64,000 nucleotides of DNA from Gleimia hominis (lineage in GTDB: Bacteria > Actinomycetota > Actinomycetes > Actinomycetales > Actinomycetaceae). The stretch is from positions 1,178,001 through 1,242,000 of the forward strand of contig NZ_JASXSX010000001.1 in the NCBI RefSeq assembly GCF_032085515.1. Reading direction: 5' to 3'. Positions within the stretch are counted from its first letter, which is position 1, and every line of letters begins with the position of its first letter. Below the pieces are notes generated by a model. It made no database searches. It saw only the letters and a program-made list of their open reading frames with translations, and was not told where the DNA came from. Position numbers and translations under genes: made by a program. Shown piece after piece: positions 33,800 through 42,543 of the stretch.

Positions 33800-34287
33800 T
33801 GCAACTCCTTGACGGTATGTATTTTGCATGGAAGAAGCCATCGCCCGTATTCGCCTAGCGGTAACCGCTTTTCTTGAGGTCCGCGTGTCCCTCAGGTTGC
33901 ATGCGGCTACTTTGCTTGGCGGAACGGTGGCTCCCGCAAACACATTATCGTGGGTCGTTGGTCCTCGCCACTGGAATAGAGACGAAAACCATATTCAATC
34001 CGAAAATGCGGCTAATTTGTTATCTAATGAGTCCGATTGCATTTCGTATTCGTTAAATGCAGATTCGAAATCGTTGAGTATTAGTTGAGTTTTGCGCTCG
34101 CAATAGCGGGGTTAGTCACTAAATAGACATTATTAGTCATTAAATAGGCATTAAAGGATTAGTGAGCGGAATTCTTGGGAAGTATTTAAGTTCCTGAGGT
34201 TCCCTCGTCTCTATCAGGGACAACTTCTCTCAGGCTGATTTAGCTTTTTGCTACCGCGCAGATTGACTTAGCTCTTTACGATTTGAA
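33800..34287. other. AT-rich intergenic region upstream of the secreted pair
   Basis: 488 bp with clearly lower GC than its surroundings, especially 33990-34280. No gene is seen. It holds a 21-bp tandem repeat at 34112-34153 and should contain the promoter of the secreted-protein pair. The AT-richness could be a regulatory feature or a sign of transfer. Confidence 0.6.
34112..34153. repeat. 21-bp tandem repeat, two copies, in the AT-rich gap
   Basis: 34112-34132 and 34133-34153 share TTAGTCA(C/T)TAAATAG(A/G)CATTA. Confidence 0.85.
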
Positions 34288-34361
34288 TGGAGCGAGTGAG
34301 GAGAATCGAACTCCCATCATCAGCTTGGAAGGCTGAGGTTTTACCACTAAACTACACTCGC
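34288..34361 (-). tRNA. tRNA-Gly (anticodon UCC)
   Basis: Read from 34361 to 34288: acceptor GCGAGTG with CACTCGC, anticodon loop CTTCCAA giving UCC, T-loop GTTCGATTC, discriminator T, and an encoded CCA at 34290-34288. It is the only tRNA in the window with encoded CCA. Confidence 0.95.
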
Positions 34362-34457
34362 AGTTCGACCGGTTGCCCGATCGGGTAGTGAAAACTTTAC
34401 CGGAAAAACCCCGAGTTGTGAAATCAGGGGTCAGTATGGGTAAGATATCACCTGTTG

Positions 34458-34532
<75 letters not shown>

Positions 34533-34545
34533 TAGATGTATCAGG

Positions 34546-34580
34546 TCGGGACGCTGGTTTTCAGCGTCCCGATTCTTTTG
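34546..34580. terminator. Terminator after tRNA-Pro, overlapping the end of the TauE/SafE gene
   Basis: An 11-bp stem TCGGGACGCTG / CAGCGTCCCGA with a GTTTT loop, followed on the plus strand by TTCTTTTGCTTT. The TGA stop of the convergent TauE gene lies inside the second arm (34561-34563). Confidence 0.85.
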
Positions 34581-35526
34581 CTTTCCGATCCGTTTTCCCT
34601 TTTGTTTTCAGATCCGTTCTTAAGTGCGAACGCGTTTTCTGATCCGTTTTTCCTTTTGTTTTCTGATCCGTTCTTAAGTGCGAACGTGTTTTCTGATCCG
34701 TTTCCAAGTGCGAACGCGTGCGGGTATCTTCTTTCGAATCTGTGCTGCTGGCCTGGCGCGCCACATAAACGCTGCGTACCAGCAGGACGCCCTGCCACGC
34801 GGCAAATAGTAACGCGTCGGCTCTGGGGGAGAGCAGTGACGCTAGCTTCGCCCCCACGGGAACTGTGCAGACCGCGCTAACACCGATAATTAAGCCGGTC
34901 TTTAGATAAGCTTGCCGGCGCGCTAAGTTAGCGATTGCGCCCGAGAGCGTACCGGGAATCATTGAGACTAATGAGATTCCGCGCGCGGCCAGGTCGGAGG
35001 CACCGAATATAAAACACAGCGCCGGAATTGCAGCGCCGCCCCCACCGATTCCTAAAATCCCAGACAGGAAGCCGCACGCCACGCCTAGCGCGACCAAACC
35101 GAGTGCGGTGAGCGCGCTCAAACGGATACTCCCACCCCGATTGGGGACAAACACGGACTGCACCACAATTATCGAAACGAGGAACGCTACGAACGCCCAC
35201 CTCAAGAACCGCTCCGAGAATTTAGTTAGGAAATACGTTCCGATTTGAACTCCTGCTACGAGCCCGACGGTTAATCCGCCCGCAGCGAGCCAATCAATAT
35301 TCCCGGTGGTTGCATACGTAACACAGCCCGTGAGTGCAGTTGGGAAAATAGCGATCAAACTCGTGGCAGCCGCCTCGCGCTGCGACAATCCTAGATAAAC
35401 GAGAGCAGGCACAATCACCGCGCCACCGCCGACCCCGAAAAGTCCGGAGAGCAAACCTACGAACAAGCCTGCAGCAACGAGTGATAGGACTACGCGTGTG
35501 GAGAACTGCTCAGAACGTGAAGGCAT
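34561..35526 (-). CDS. TauE/SafE family permease with a repeat-built basic tail
   Basis: 321 residues. Eight hydrophobic segments span about residues 10-255, with the two glycine-rich family signatures GLLSGLFGVGGGAVIVPAL near 23 and CGFLSGILGIGGGGAAIPAL near 152 marking the two halves. Such proteins export or import sulfite, sulfonates or other anions; the substrate is unknown here. The C-terminus from about residue 262 is hydrophilic and strongly basic and is made of an 18-residue tandem repeat (KTRSHLRTDQKTKGKTDQ repeated), encoded by a 54-bp DNA repeat. The stop codon is inside the tRNA-Pro terminator. Starts with an ATG at 35526 with no obvious strong site. Confidence 0.88.
   Translation of the reverse strand: MPSRSEQFSTRVVLSLVAAGLFVGLLSGLFGVGGGAVIVPALVYLGLSQREAAATSLIAIFPTALTGCVTYATTGNIDWLAAGGLTVGLVAGVQIGTYFLTKFSERFLRWAFVAFLVSIIVVQSVFVPNRGGSIRLSALTALGLVALGVACGFLSGILGIGGGGAAIPALCFIFGASDLAARGISLVSMIPGTLSGAIANLARRQAYLKTGLIIGVSAVCTVPVGAKLASLLSPRADALLFAAWQGVLLVRSVYVARQASSTDSKEDTRTRSHLETDQKTRSHLRTDQKTKGKTDQKTRSHLRTDLKTKGKTDRKAKESGR
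34588..34717 (-). repeat. In-frame 54-bp tandem repeat encoding the TauE tail
   Basis: GATCCGTTCTTAAGTGCGAA recurs with a 54-bp period at 34611 and 34665, and partial units flank it (GATCCGTTTT... at 34588 and GATCCGTTTCCAAGTGCGAA at 34695). The period is a multiple of three, so the reading frame is kept. Confidence 0.92.
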
Positions 35527-35555
35527 GCAATTGAAGCTACCACCGCCTCCGGTCG

Positions 35556-36299
35556 CTACTTGCTTCCCATGCGTTTAGTTACCGTGTGCGTGGCCTGTTC
35601 GACCGGGCGGATAATCATCGTGTCCACATTGAAATGCGACGGAAGGTTCAGCGTCCACGTCACGGCCTCAGCCACGTCCTCAGCGGTTAACGGTTTCTCA
35701 ACCCCCTCGTAAACTGCGTCAGCAGCTTCTTGCGAACCCAAACGATTCAACGAAAACTCCGGAGTGTGCACCATGCCCGGGGCGATCTCAATCAGCCGAA
35801 CCGGCTCGCCTACAAGCTCTTGACGTAACGTGGTGACGATCGCCCGTTCCGCGTGTTTCGCGGCCACGTAGCCGCCGCCACCCGGATACGTTCCGTGCGC
35901 CGCAGTGGAAGTGAGGAACAACAAGGTTCCCCCGTGCTTGCGCAACTGGGGGAGGAAGGCTTTAGAAACCCTGAGGGCAGAGAGGGCGTTCACGTCAAAC
36001 ATTTTCTGCCAGCGTTCCACCTGCGCATCCGCAACCGGATCAACGCCGATCGCCCCACCGGCAATGTTCGCGACCGCATCCACCGGGCCGATACCGTGCG
36101 CGTAATCGACTAACGCAGCTACGTCCTCATCTTTAGTGAGATCCGCTGCGAAATACTCACACCCAATTCGTTCCGCCAGTTCGTGCAAACGTTCTTCACG
36201 CCGCGCCACAGCGAGAACCTGCCAACCCTGCTGCTTTAACTGCTCGGCAGTTGCCCGGCCAATTCCGGATGAGGCTCCCGTAACTACTGCAAAACTCAT
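35556..36299 (-). CDS. Short-chain dehydrogenase/reductase (YdfG-like)
   Basis: 247 residues. The cofactor motif TGASSGIG is at 7-14 and the NADP-preferring ARRE stretch follows at 32-35. The active site is S131 in LTSTAAHGTYP, Y144 and K148 in GYVAAKHAE. NIAGGA near 78 is the NAG motif. SDRs of this group reduce hydroxy acids or aldehydes; the substrate is unknown. The frame follows from the TauE gene on the same strand by 29 bp, so both may share a transcript. Confidence 0.9.
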   Translation of the reverse strand: MSFAVVTGASSGIGRATAEQLKQQGWQVLAVARREERLHELAERIGCEYFAADLTKDEDVAALVDYAHGIGPVDAVANIAGGAIGVDPVADAQVERWQKMFDVNALSALRVSKAFLPQLRKHGGTLLFLTSTAAHGTYPGGGGYVAAKHAERAIVTTLRQELVGEPVRLIEIAPGMVHTPEFSLNRLGSQEAADAVYEGVEKPLTAEDVAEAVTWTLNLPSHFNVDTMIIRPVEQATHTVTKRMGSK

Positions 36300-36772
36300 T
36301 TTTACACCCCCGCGTGCTAGTCGTAACCTTTATTCCAGCCTAAACGTTTACCCACGGGCATAGCGAAACTTACGTGCGGGCGCTTTCAAATCGAGCTGCC
36401 GAACTCAACTGCGAAACCGAGCGCTCTAAGCCTTACTGCGCGACGAATTGGCCTTCCTCAACTGCGGAACCGAGCGCTTTAAACCTGACTGCGCGTCTAA
36501 TAGGTAAAACCCGACTGTTCCACTGAATGCTCCAAACCTCTTCACTCGACTAAATGGTCCGACCCGACCTATGAGACCGGGAGCGCGCGAGCAGGAGCCG
36601 CCGGATATCATCCACGCAATACTGGTTAACGTATTAAATACCGGGGGGCCGTATTAATTGCGTCACCAAAAATGTGGGGGCATGAGGAAATTTGCGCGCA
36701 ATTGACATAGGATAAACGCGTTGTAAGGCGCCGAAAGGCCAATAAGTCTATCTGATACTGGAGTGCGTGCAC
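36300..36772. other. Gap between the SDR gene and tig
   Basis: 473 bp with no gene. It contains a degenerate 53-bp repeat at 36404-36495 and, just before tig, a consensus -35 TTGACA at 36702-36707 whose -10 partner (about 36724) is poor. The GGAG at 36760 serves as the tig ribosome binding site. Confidence 0.45.
36404..36495. repeat. 39-bp direct repeat with 53-bp period, upstream of tig
   Basis: CTCAACTGCG(A/G)AACCGAGCG starts copies at 36404 and 36457; both end TACTGCGCG or GACTGCGCG. Confidence 0.8.
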
Positions 36773-38164
36773 GTGAAGAGCACTGTTGAAAACCTTGAAT
36801 CGACGAAGGTGAAAGTCAGCGTCGAAGTTCCCTACGAGGAACTGAAGAAGGACATGGACGCTGCGTACAAAGAGATTTCCAACCAGGTGAACGTACCTGG
36901 GTTCCGCCGCGGTAAAGTTCCCCCGCGGATTATTGACCAGCGGTTCGGACGCGTCACCGTGATCGAACAGGCCATCAACGCTGCAATGCCCCGCCTGTAC
37001 AGTGGCGCCGTCGAAGAACACGAGCTGCGCCCAGTAGCGCAACCAGAAATCGACGTTGAAGAAATCCCAAACACCACCGGTAAACCCGGTGGGGAACTGA
37101 AGTTCACCGCGGAAATCCTGGTTATCCCCCCGTTCGAGATTCCGTCTCTAGACGGGTTGGAAATCGAGGTCGACCCCCTCGAGGTCACAGATAAAGACGT
37201 GGACGCAGAACTGGAAGAGCTGCAAACCCGGTTCGCGACCCTCAAGACTATTAAACGCAAAGCGAAGAAAGGTGACTTCGCAACCCTGGATCTCGTTGCC
37301 AAAATCGGGGACGAAGAAGTTGACAGCGTCTCCGACGTGTCCTACGAAATCGGTTCCAAATCGATGCTCGACGGTATGGATAAAGCCCTCACCGGGATGA
37401 AAGCCGATGAGGAAACAACCTTTACCACCACCCTCAAAGGTGGGGAGCACGAAGGGGAAGAAGCGGACGTGACCCTCAAGGTGAAAGCCATGAAGACCCG
37501 CGAACTACCTAAAGCCGACGACGATTTCGCTCAGATGGTGTCCGAATTCGACACGATCGACGAACTGCGTGACGACTTGAAGAACACTGCTCAATCACGC
37601 AAACAGGGTGAGCAGGCTCTGCAGGCCCGCGACCGCCTCCTGGACAAACTGATTGACGGCGCGAAGATTGAAATCCCCAAGCAGGTAGTGGAAGAAGAAC
37701 TACCGAAACTGGTGGGTGAAGACGCGAAACCTGCGGACAAGACAAAGGGCCGCAAGCAAATCCGGCGGCAACTGTCGGAGCAGGCTCTGCTGCAAGACCT
37801 CGCGGCTGCGCGGGAAGTACGCGTTGGCCAGCAGGAAGTGTTCGAGTACATCATGCAGATGGCGCAGATGCACGGGCTGGAACCAGCTCAGCTGATGCAG
37901 AGCCAGGAGCAGGTGTCCGCCCTGGTGGGTGACCTGACCCGCACCAAGGCGCTCGCCCTGACCCTCGGGATGGTTACCGTTAAAGACACGAACGGCGACG
38001 AGGTAGACCTCAGCGAGTTCACCAAAGACCCGCTTGAAGAGCAAGAAAAAGCAGATGAAGAAGCGGCACAAACCGCTGAAACTGAAGCGGCGGACAACGC
38101 TTCCGACGGCGATGAAAAGGACGCGGCGGCGGAATCCGAAGATGAAAGCGCAGAAGAGAAGTAA
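36773..38164 (+). CDS. tig: Trigger factor (ribosome-associated chaperone, peptidyl-prolyl isomerase)
   Basis: 463 residues from the GTG at 36773, which gives MKSTVENLESTKVKVSVEVP, the standard actinobacterial start; the GTG two codons earlier has a spacing of only 3 from the GGAG. The N-terminal ribosome-binding domain contains the signature NVPGFRRGKVPPRIIDQRFG near 40-60. The FKBP-type PPIase domain (about 150-245) and helical C-terminal arms follow, and the protein ends in an acidic Glu/Asp/Ala tail of about 45 residues. It binds nascent chains at the ribosome exit. It precedes the clp genes. Confidence 0.96.
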   Translation: MKSTVENLESTKVKVSVEVPYEELKKDMDAAYKEISNQVNVPGFRRGKVPPRIIDQRFGRVTVIEQAINAAMPRLYSGAVEEHELRPVAQPEIDVEEIPNTTGKPGGELKFTAEILVIPPFEIPSLDGLEIEVDPLEVTDKDVDAELEELQTRFATLKTIKRKAKKGDFATLDLVAKIGDEEVDSVSDVSYEIGSKSMLDGMDKALTGMKADEETTFTTTLKGGEHEGEEADVTLKVKAMKTRELPKADDDFAQMVSEFDTIDELRDDLKNTAQSRKQGEQALQARDRLLDKLIDGAKIEIPKQVVEEELPKLVGEDAKPADKTKGRKQIRRQLSEQALLQDLAAAREVRVGQQEVFEYIMQMAQMHGLEPAQLMQSQEQVSALVGDLTRTKALALTLGMVTVKDTNGDEVDLSEFTKDPLEEQEKADEEAAQTAETEAADNASDGDEKDAAAESEDESAEEK

Positions 38165-38188
38165 CTCGTAGCGCATATAGCAGCGCAG

Positions 38189-38220
38189 AGGCGGGTGAGC
38201 CGGGTGGCTCATCCGCCTTT
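38189..38220 (+). terminator. Terminator of tig
   Basis: AGGCGGGTGAGCC and GGCTCATCCGCCT form a 13-bp stem (one G-U pair) with a GGGT loop, followed by TTGG. It separates tig from the clp genes. Confidence 0.8.
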
Positions 38221-38314
38221 GGCGTATAAAAAGACCGTTCATATCTGGAGTTGGAAAGCATTCACAGATGGAGGGTGAGGGGAGCGGGAAATACTGCGCG
38301 GGGCGGCGCGTGTG

Positions 38315-38325
38315 CGCCAAAAGCG
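38315..38325 (+). promoter_or_regulatory. ClgR-like operator upstream of clpP1
   Basis: CGCCAAAAGCG at 38315-38325, 88 bp before the clpP1 start, fits the core CGC-Y-N-A-N-R-GCG of the ClgR operator described for Corynebacterium and Streptomyces clp genes. No ClgR gene is in the window. Confidence 0.55.
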
Positions 38326-38412
38326 AAAAGCCTTGTTGAACCGGGATATTCCCCGCTGCAGACCATAAACTGGGTACAGTTTGAATAAGAATCTGAACGG
38401 GAAGGAATAACA

Positions 38413-39021
38413 GTGGCTGAAACTGAAGATCCCCGTAGCGGCCAGAACATGGTTTTCGATCGGCTTTTGAAAGAGCGGATCATTTGGCTCGGGTCTGACG
38501 TTCGCGACGACAATGCGAACGAGATCTGCGCAAAAATGCTCCTCCTGGCAGCGCAAGACCCCGACAAGGACATTTACCTATACATCAACAGCCCGGGCGG
38601 GTCTGTAACCGCCGGTATGGCGATTTACGACACAATGCAGTTCATACAACCCGACGTCGTCACGGTCGCCATGGGCATGGCTGCCTCGATGGGCCAGTTC
38701 TTGCTCACCGCTGGCGCCCCCGGGAAACGGTACGCCACCCCGCACGCGCGCATCTTGATGCACCAACCTTCCGGTGGGGTTGGTGGCACGGCCGCGGACA
38801 TTCGTATCAACGCGGACCTCATCCTCAAGATGAAACGCGAACTAGCGGAAATCACCGCGCAACGTACGGGTAAGTCCCTGGAACAGATCAATGCGGACGC
38901 TGACCGCGACCGCTGGTTCACCGCCCAGGAAGCCTTGGAGTACGGGTTCTTTGACCACATCGTCACGAGTGCTAAATCAGTGGCCGGTGGTGGCAGTGCC
39001 CACGAGAGCGAGCAGGAGTAG
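38413..39021 (+). CDS. clpP1: ATP-dependent Clp protease proteolytic subunit 1
   Basis: 202 residues. Catalytic Ser92 lies in GMAASMGQFLL and His117 in ILMHQPSGG; the third Asp is in the DADRDRWFTAQEALEYGFFD region near 166. The N-terminal GQNMVFDRLLKERIIWLG is typical of ClpP. It starts with a GTG (GGGAAGGA upstream). It is followed 6 bases later by clpP2, and Actinobacteria need both for the mixed ClpP1P2 tetradecamer. The ClpX ATPase is encoded downstream. Confidence 0.96.
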   Translation: MAETEDPRSGQNMVFDRLLKERIIWLGSDVRDDNANEICAKMLLLAAQDPDKDIYLYINSPGGSVTAGMAIYDTMQFIQPDVVTVAMGMAASMGQFLLTAGAPGKRYATPHARILMHQPSGGVGGTAADIRINADLILKMKRELAEITAQRTGKSLEQINADADRDRWFTAQEALEYGFFDHIVTSAKSVAGGGSAHESEQE

Positions 39022-39027
39022 TAAGGA

Positions 39028-39654
39028 ATGAATAACCAGATGCAAATGCCAAGTGCCCGCTACGTCCTTCCGCAGTTCGAGGAACGCACAGCCTACGGTT
39101 TCAAACGCCAAGACCCATACGGCAAACTGTTCGAAGACCGAATTGTGTTCCTAGGCGTGCAGGTAGACGACGCCTCCGCGGATGACATCATGGCGCAGCT
39201 GCTCGTGTTGGAAGCCCAGGACCCGGATTCGTTGATCACCATGTACATCAACAGCCCCGGTGGGTCATTCACCGCAATGACAGCGATCTACGACACGATG
39301 CAGTACATTAAGCCGCAGATCCAAACCGTGTGCCTAGGCCAAGCTGCATCCGCCGCAGCGGTCCTGTTAGCCGGGGGCACGCCCGGACGGCGCCTCGCGC
39401 TCCCGAACGCGCGAGTGCTGATCCACCAACCCGCCATGGAAGGAGCCCGCGGGCAGGCTTCAGATATTGAAATCATTGCCGAAGAGATTGAACGCATGCG
39501 CACCTGGCTGGAGGACACACTGGCGAAACACTCCGGCCGCACCGCAGAGCAGGTTCGTCGCGACATTGACCGCGACAAGATCCTCACGGCAAATCAAGCC
39601 CTAGACTACGGCTTAATCGACCAAGTACTCACGTCGCGTAAAGCACAGCAATAG
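39028..39654 (+). CDS. clpP2: ATP-dependent Clp protease proteolytic subunit 2
   Basis: 208 residues. Ser108 in LGQAASAAAVLL and His133 in VLIHQPAMEG form the active site, and NSPGGSFTAMTAIYDTMQ is the conserved strand-helix. It has a longer N-terminal extension (MNNQMQMPSARYVLPQF) than ClpP1, as in other Actinobacteria. It is cotranscribed with clpP1 and probably reads through to clpX past a hairpin. Confidence 0.96.
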   Translation: MNNQMQMPSARYVLPQFEERTAYGFKRQDPYGKLFEDRIVFLGVQVDDASADDIMAQLLVLEAQDPDSLITMYINSPGGSFTAMTAIYDTMQYIKPQIQTVCLGQAASAAAVLLAGGTPGRRLALPNARVLIHQPAMEGARGQASDIEIIAEEIERMRTWLEDTLAKHSGRTAEQVRRDIDRDKILTANQALDYGLIDQVLTSRKAQQ

Positions 39655-39673
39655 GCGCGGCTAAGTAGTACAC

Positions 39674-39706
39674 ATACCGGGTATCAACTACAGTGGTACC
39701 CGGTAT
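39674..39706 (+). other. Hairpin between clpP2 and clpX
   Basis: A perfect 10-bp stem ATACCGGGTA / TACCCGGTAT around a 13-base loop, 19 bp after clpP2 and ending 22 bp before the clpX start. It has no U run, so partial termination or an mRNA processing/stability element are the options. Confidence 0.6.
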
Positions 39707-39727
39707 ATGCATTTTAGGAGGTAACCG

Positions 39728-40990
39728 GTGACGCGCTTTGCAGACTCGGGCGAACTGCTCAAATGCTCTTTTTGCGGCAAGAGCCAAAAACAAGTGCTGA
39801 AACTGATTGGTGGGCCCGGCGTATACATTTGCAACGAATGTATTGAGCTGTGCAACGACCTCATTCAAGAAGAACTCGCCACCCAAGAAGGTAAACCCCT
39901 TGCGAAACTACCGAAACCGAGGGAGATCTTCGACTTCCTCGGCAATTACGTGATCTCGCAAGACGACGCGAAACGCGCACTTTCCGTGGCGGTGTATAAC
40001 CACTACAAGCGTCTCAACGCAGCGCAAAGTAACGGTGAGAAACTAGATATGGAACTCACCAAATCCAACATCCTCCTGCTCGGACCCACCGGAACGGGAA
40101 AAACCCACCTGGCGCGCACGCTCGCACGCATGCTCGAAGTACCATTCGCGATTGTTGACGCCACCGCGCTAACCGAAGCAGGGTACGTGGGGGAGGACGT
40201 GGAGAACATCCTCCTGAAACTCATCCAAGCTGCAGATGGCGACGTCAAACGAGCCGAACGCGGCATAATTTATATCGACGAAATCGACAAGATTGGCCGC
40301 AAAGCCGAAAACGCGTCGATTACCCGCGACGTTTCCGGTGAGGGCGTGCAGCAGGCCCTATTGAAAATTATTGAGGGAACCACCGCGTCCGTACCCCCGC
40401 AAGGTGGGCGCAAACACCCGAACCAACAGTTCTTAGAAATCGACACGTCTGGGATTCTCTTTATCGCCGCCGGCGCTTTCGCGGGCATCGACGAGATCGT
40501 GAAAGCCCGCCTTGGTCGGCGCACCACTGGGTTCAACTCCGACCTCAAATCCGCCGCTGAATACGGTGACCTCTACAAGCAAGTTACCCCTGAAGACTTG
40601 CACAAATACGGGATGATTCCCGAATTCATTGGTCGCTTGCCGGTGATCACCTCGGTGGCGCACCTGGGGGAATCAGATCTCGTGCGGGTACTAACAGAAC
40701 CGAAGAACTGTTTGGTGCGCCAGTACCAGCAGCTCTTTGCGCTAGATGACGTGCAACTTCAGTTCACCCACGAGGCCCTAACCGCAGTTGCGCGCAAAGC
40801 CAACGCTCGGAAGACCGGGGCCCGGGCGCTGTCGTCCATTTTGGAGAAAACCCTTTCTCCGATCATGTTTGAGGTTCCATCGTTGCCTGAGGTCGGTCGC
40901 GTAACCGTGACCTCTGCAGTCGTCACCGACGGGGCGCAACCAGACTTAGAATTGCGCGCAGATATGCTTGAGGAATCCCAAAGTGCGTGA
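39728..40990 (+). CDS. clpX: ATP-dependent Clp protease ATP-binding subunit ClpX
   Basis: 420 residues. The N-terminal zinc domain uses C13, C16, C35 and C38 (KCSFCGKSQ, YICNECIELC). AAA+ motifs are GPTGTGKTHL at 119-128, Walker B GIIYIDEIDKIG near 180, and the ClpP-binding IGF loop is seen as LGRRTTGFNS near 260. ClpX unfolds tagged substrates for ClpP. It starts with GTG after a strong GGAGG. The stop overlaps the chorismate mutase start by 8 bases. Confidence 0.96.
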   Translation: MTRFADSGELLKCSFCGKSQKQVLKLIGGPGVYICNECIELCNDLIQEELATQEGKPLAKLPKPREIFDFLGNYVISQDDAKRALSVAVYNHYKRLNAAQSNGEKLDMELTKSNILLLGPTGTGKTHLARTLARMLEVPFAIVDATALTEAGYVGEDVENILLKLIQAADGDVKRAERGIIYIDEIDKIGRKAENASITRDVSGEGVQQALLKIIEGTTASVPPQGGRKHPNQQFLEIDTSGILFIAAGAFAGIDEIVKARLGRRTTGFNSDLKSAAEYGDLYKQVTPEDLHKYGMIPEFIGRLPVITSVAHLGESDLVRVLTEPKNCLVRQYQQLFALDDVQLQFTHEALTAVARKANARKTGARALSSILEKTLSPIMFEVPSLPEVGRVTVTSAVVTDGAQPDLELRADMLEESQSA

Positions 40991-41375
40991 CCCTCAAGCT
41001 GCGCGGCAACCGGAGGGTAGTGAAGCCGGGCCGGAAGCGGAAACTGGGGTACAGGCGGAGCAGCGGTGCGTGAACGAACTAGAACGCGTCCGCAAGTCAA
41101 TCGATAATCTGGACGCCGCGCTTATACACATCCTGGCGGAACGGTTCCGCTGCACGCACCAGGTGGGACAGATCAAAGCCGAAAGGGGATTACCCGCCAC
41201 AGATCGCGCGCGTGAGGCGGAGCAGCTACGCCGGTTTGAACAGCTCGCACGCGAATCCAACCTAGATCCCACGTTCGCGCAGAACCTACTGCGCACCATT
41301 CTCGACGAAGTGGTGCGCCACCACGAAGCACTAAAGCAGCGGGGGAGTCTACAAAGTAGCTCCGACCGTAGCTAA
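40983..41375 (+). CDS. Chorismate mutase, AroQ class
   Basis: 130 residues from the GTG at 40983, with GAGGA about 8 bases upstream and an 8-base overlap with clpX. An alternative GTG at 41071 would remove a proline/glutamate-rich leader of 29 residues. The AroQ fold is recognised by the helix ELERVRKSIDNLDAALIHIL (the Arg/Asp start), LAERFRCTHQVGQIKAERGL with the catalytic Arg/Lys, and a C-terminal helix with a Glu-rich ending. The enzyme converts chorismate to prephenate for Phe/Tyr. The tight link to clpX is a common actinobacterial arrangement. Confidence 0.88.
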   Translation: MRDPQAARQPEGSEAGPEAETGVQAEQRCVNELERVRKSIDNLDAALIHILAERFRCTHQVGQIKAERGLPATDRAREAEQLRRFEQLARESNLDPTFAQNLLRTILDEVVRHHEALKQRGSLQSSSDRS

Positions 41376-41396
41376 ACATTGCCGAGTACCAGCAGA

Positions 41397-41500
41397 GCAA
41401 AGCTGTGCTGCGCTTGCAAACCTGGGGCATGCGCTCAACGCAAAGCTGTGCTGTGCTAGCAAACCTGGGGCGTGCGCTAAGTGCAAAACTGTGCTGAGCG
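41397..41500. repeat. 43-bp tandem repeat, 2.4 copies
   Basis: Units at 41397-41439, 41440-41482 and a partial one to 41500 share GCAAAGCTGTGCTG and GCAAACCTGGGGC(A/G)TGCGCT. The array fills the gap after the chorismate mutase gene and lies before the AEC gene. Confidence 0.92.
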
Positions 41501-41534
41501 CGAGTTAGTGCCTCAAAACCTCTAGCATTGACGT

Positions 41535-42470
41535 ATGGGCCAAATTATTCAAGGGATCCTCGCAATCACGATAATAATGTTCGTTGGTTGGCTCGCACGA
41601 CGAACCGGGGCTATCCGCACTGAATCCAGCGCGGTCCTCACGGACGTCGTGTACTGGATTGCGACCCCGGCACTACTATTTCACACCATCATCTCTTCGA
41701 ACGTGCGGGCGGTCATCGGCAAACCTATGCTGGTCGCTGCGGGATGCGGAGTCGCTGCCGCGCTATTTTTTGTGCTCGTTAGCATCGTGTTTATCCGCCC
41801 AACCGGGTCGGATCTGGCGGTGGGCGCCATGTGCGGATCCTTGAATAACGCGGCCCACGTGGGGATTCCCATTGCGGTGTACGTTTTGGGCTCTGCAATC
41901 CATGGGGTACCCGTAATGGTGTTCCAACTAGGTTTTTTTACCCCCATGTTTTTTGTGCTCGTAGACTTCGTGTCTAGCGACCGCAAACCCACAATCTGTT
42001 CGGTGACAAAAACGGTTCTGACAAACCCCATGGTGATTGCCGCGGTACTAGGATTCGCATGTGCCTGGTGGCGTATCCGCGTGCCGACCCTGCTTATAGA
42101 ATCCTCGGAAATGCTGGGGCACGCCGCGCCCGCGCTGGTGCTCATTGCATTCGGCGCGTCAATGGTGGGTAAACGCCTACGAGTACGGTCTGAACAAGGG
42201 CACCTAATCGCGCTTGCAGTGGTGAGTAAACTCGTGGTCCAACCGCTTGCTGCATTCGGTTTAGGCTACGCTCTCGACCTGCGATCGACCTCACTGATGG
42301 CCGTCACCATCATGGCTGCGCTACCCGCAGCGCAGAACTGCTTCATAGCCGCCGTGCGCGCGCGGGCCGGGGTTAAACTCGCGCAAGGCGCTGTCTTGAT
42401 TACAACGATAGGCTCCCTATTCGTGTGCCTGGCAATCGCCTACGCTTTCCACCTCGCGGGCGTCGTATAA
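41535..42470 (+). CDS. AEC family transporter (auxin efflux carrier superfamily)
   Basis: 311 residues with about ten hydrophobic segments in two inverted halves. Typical family features are the GWLARRTGAI start after the first helix, NNAAHVGIPIAVYV in the fourth segment, and ALPAAQNCFIAA in the ninth. Members move malate, auxin or other organic anions; the substrate is unknown. Start ATG at 41535 is directly downstream of the 43-bp repeat array, with no strong ribosome binding site. Confidence 0.85.
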   Translation: MGQIIQGILAITIIMFVGWLARRTGAIRTESSAVLTDVVYWIATPALLFHTIISSNVRAVIGKPMLVAAGCGVAAALFFVLVSIVFIRPTGSDLAVGAMCGSLNNAAHVGIPIAVYVLGSAIHGVPVMVFQLGFFTPMFFVLVDFVSSDRKPTICSVTKTVLTNPMVIAAVLGFACAWWRIRVPTLLIESSEMLGHAAPALVLIAFGASMVGKRLRVRSEQGHLIALAVVSKLVVQPLAAFGLGYALDLRSTSLMAVTIMAALPAAQNCFIAAVRARAGVKLAQGAVLITTIGSLFVCLAIAYAFHLAGVV

Positions 42471-42543
42471 ACTGCGCCGGCTAGTGCGAGAAGAACCGCG
42501 CCGGAGCAAACCGTGCTCGGACACCAGTTAAGCGAATCTGTAG

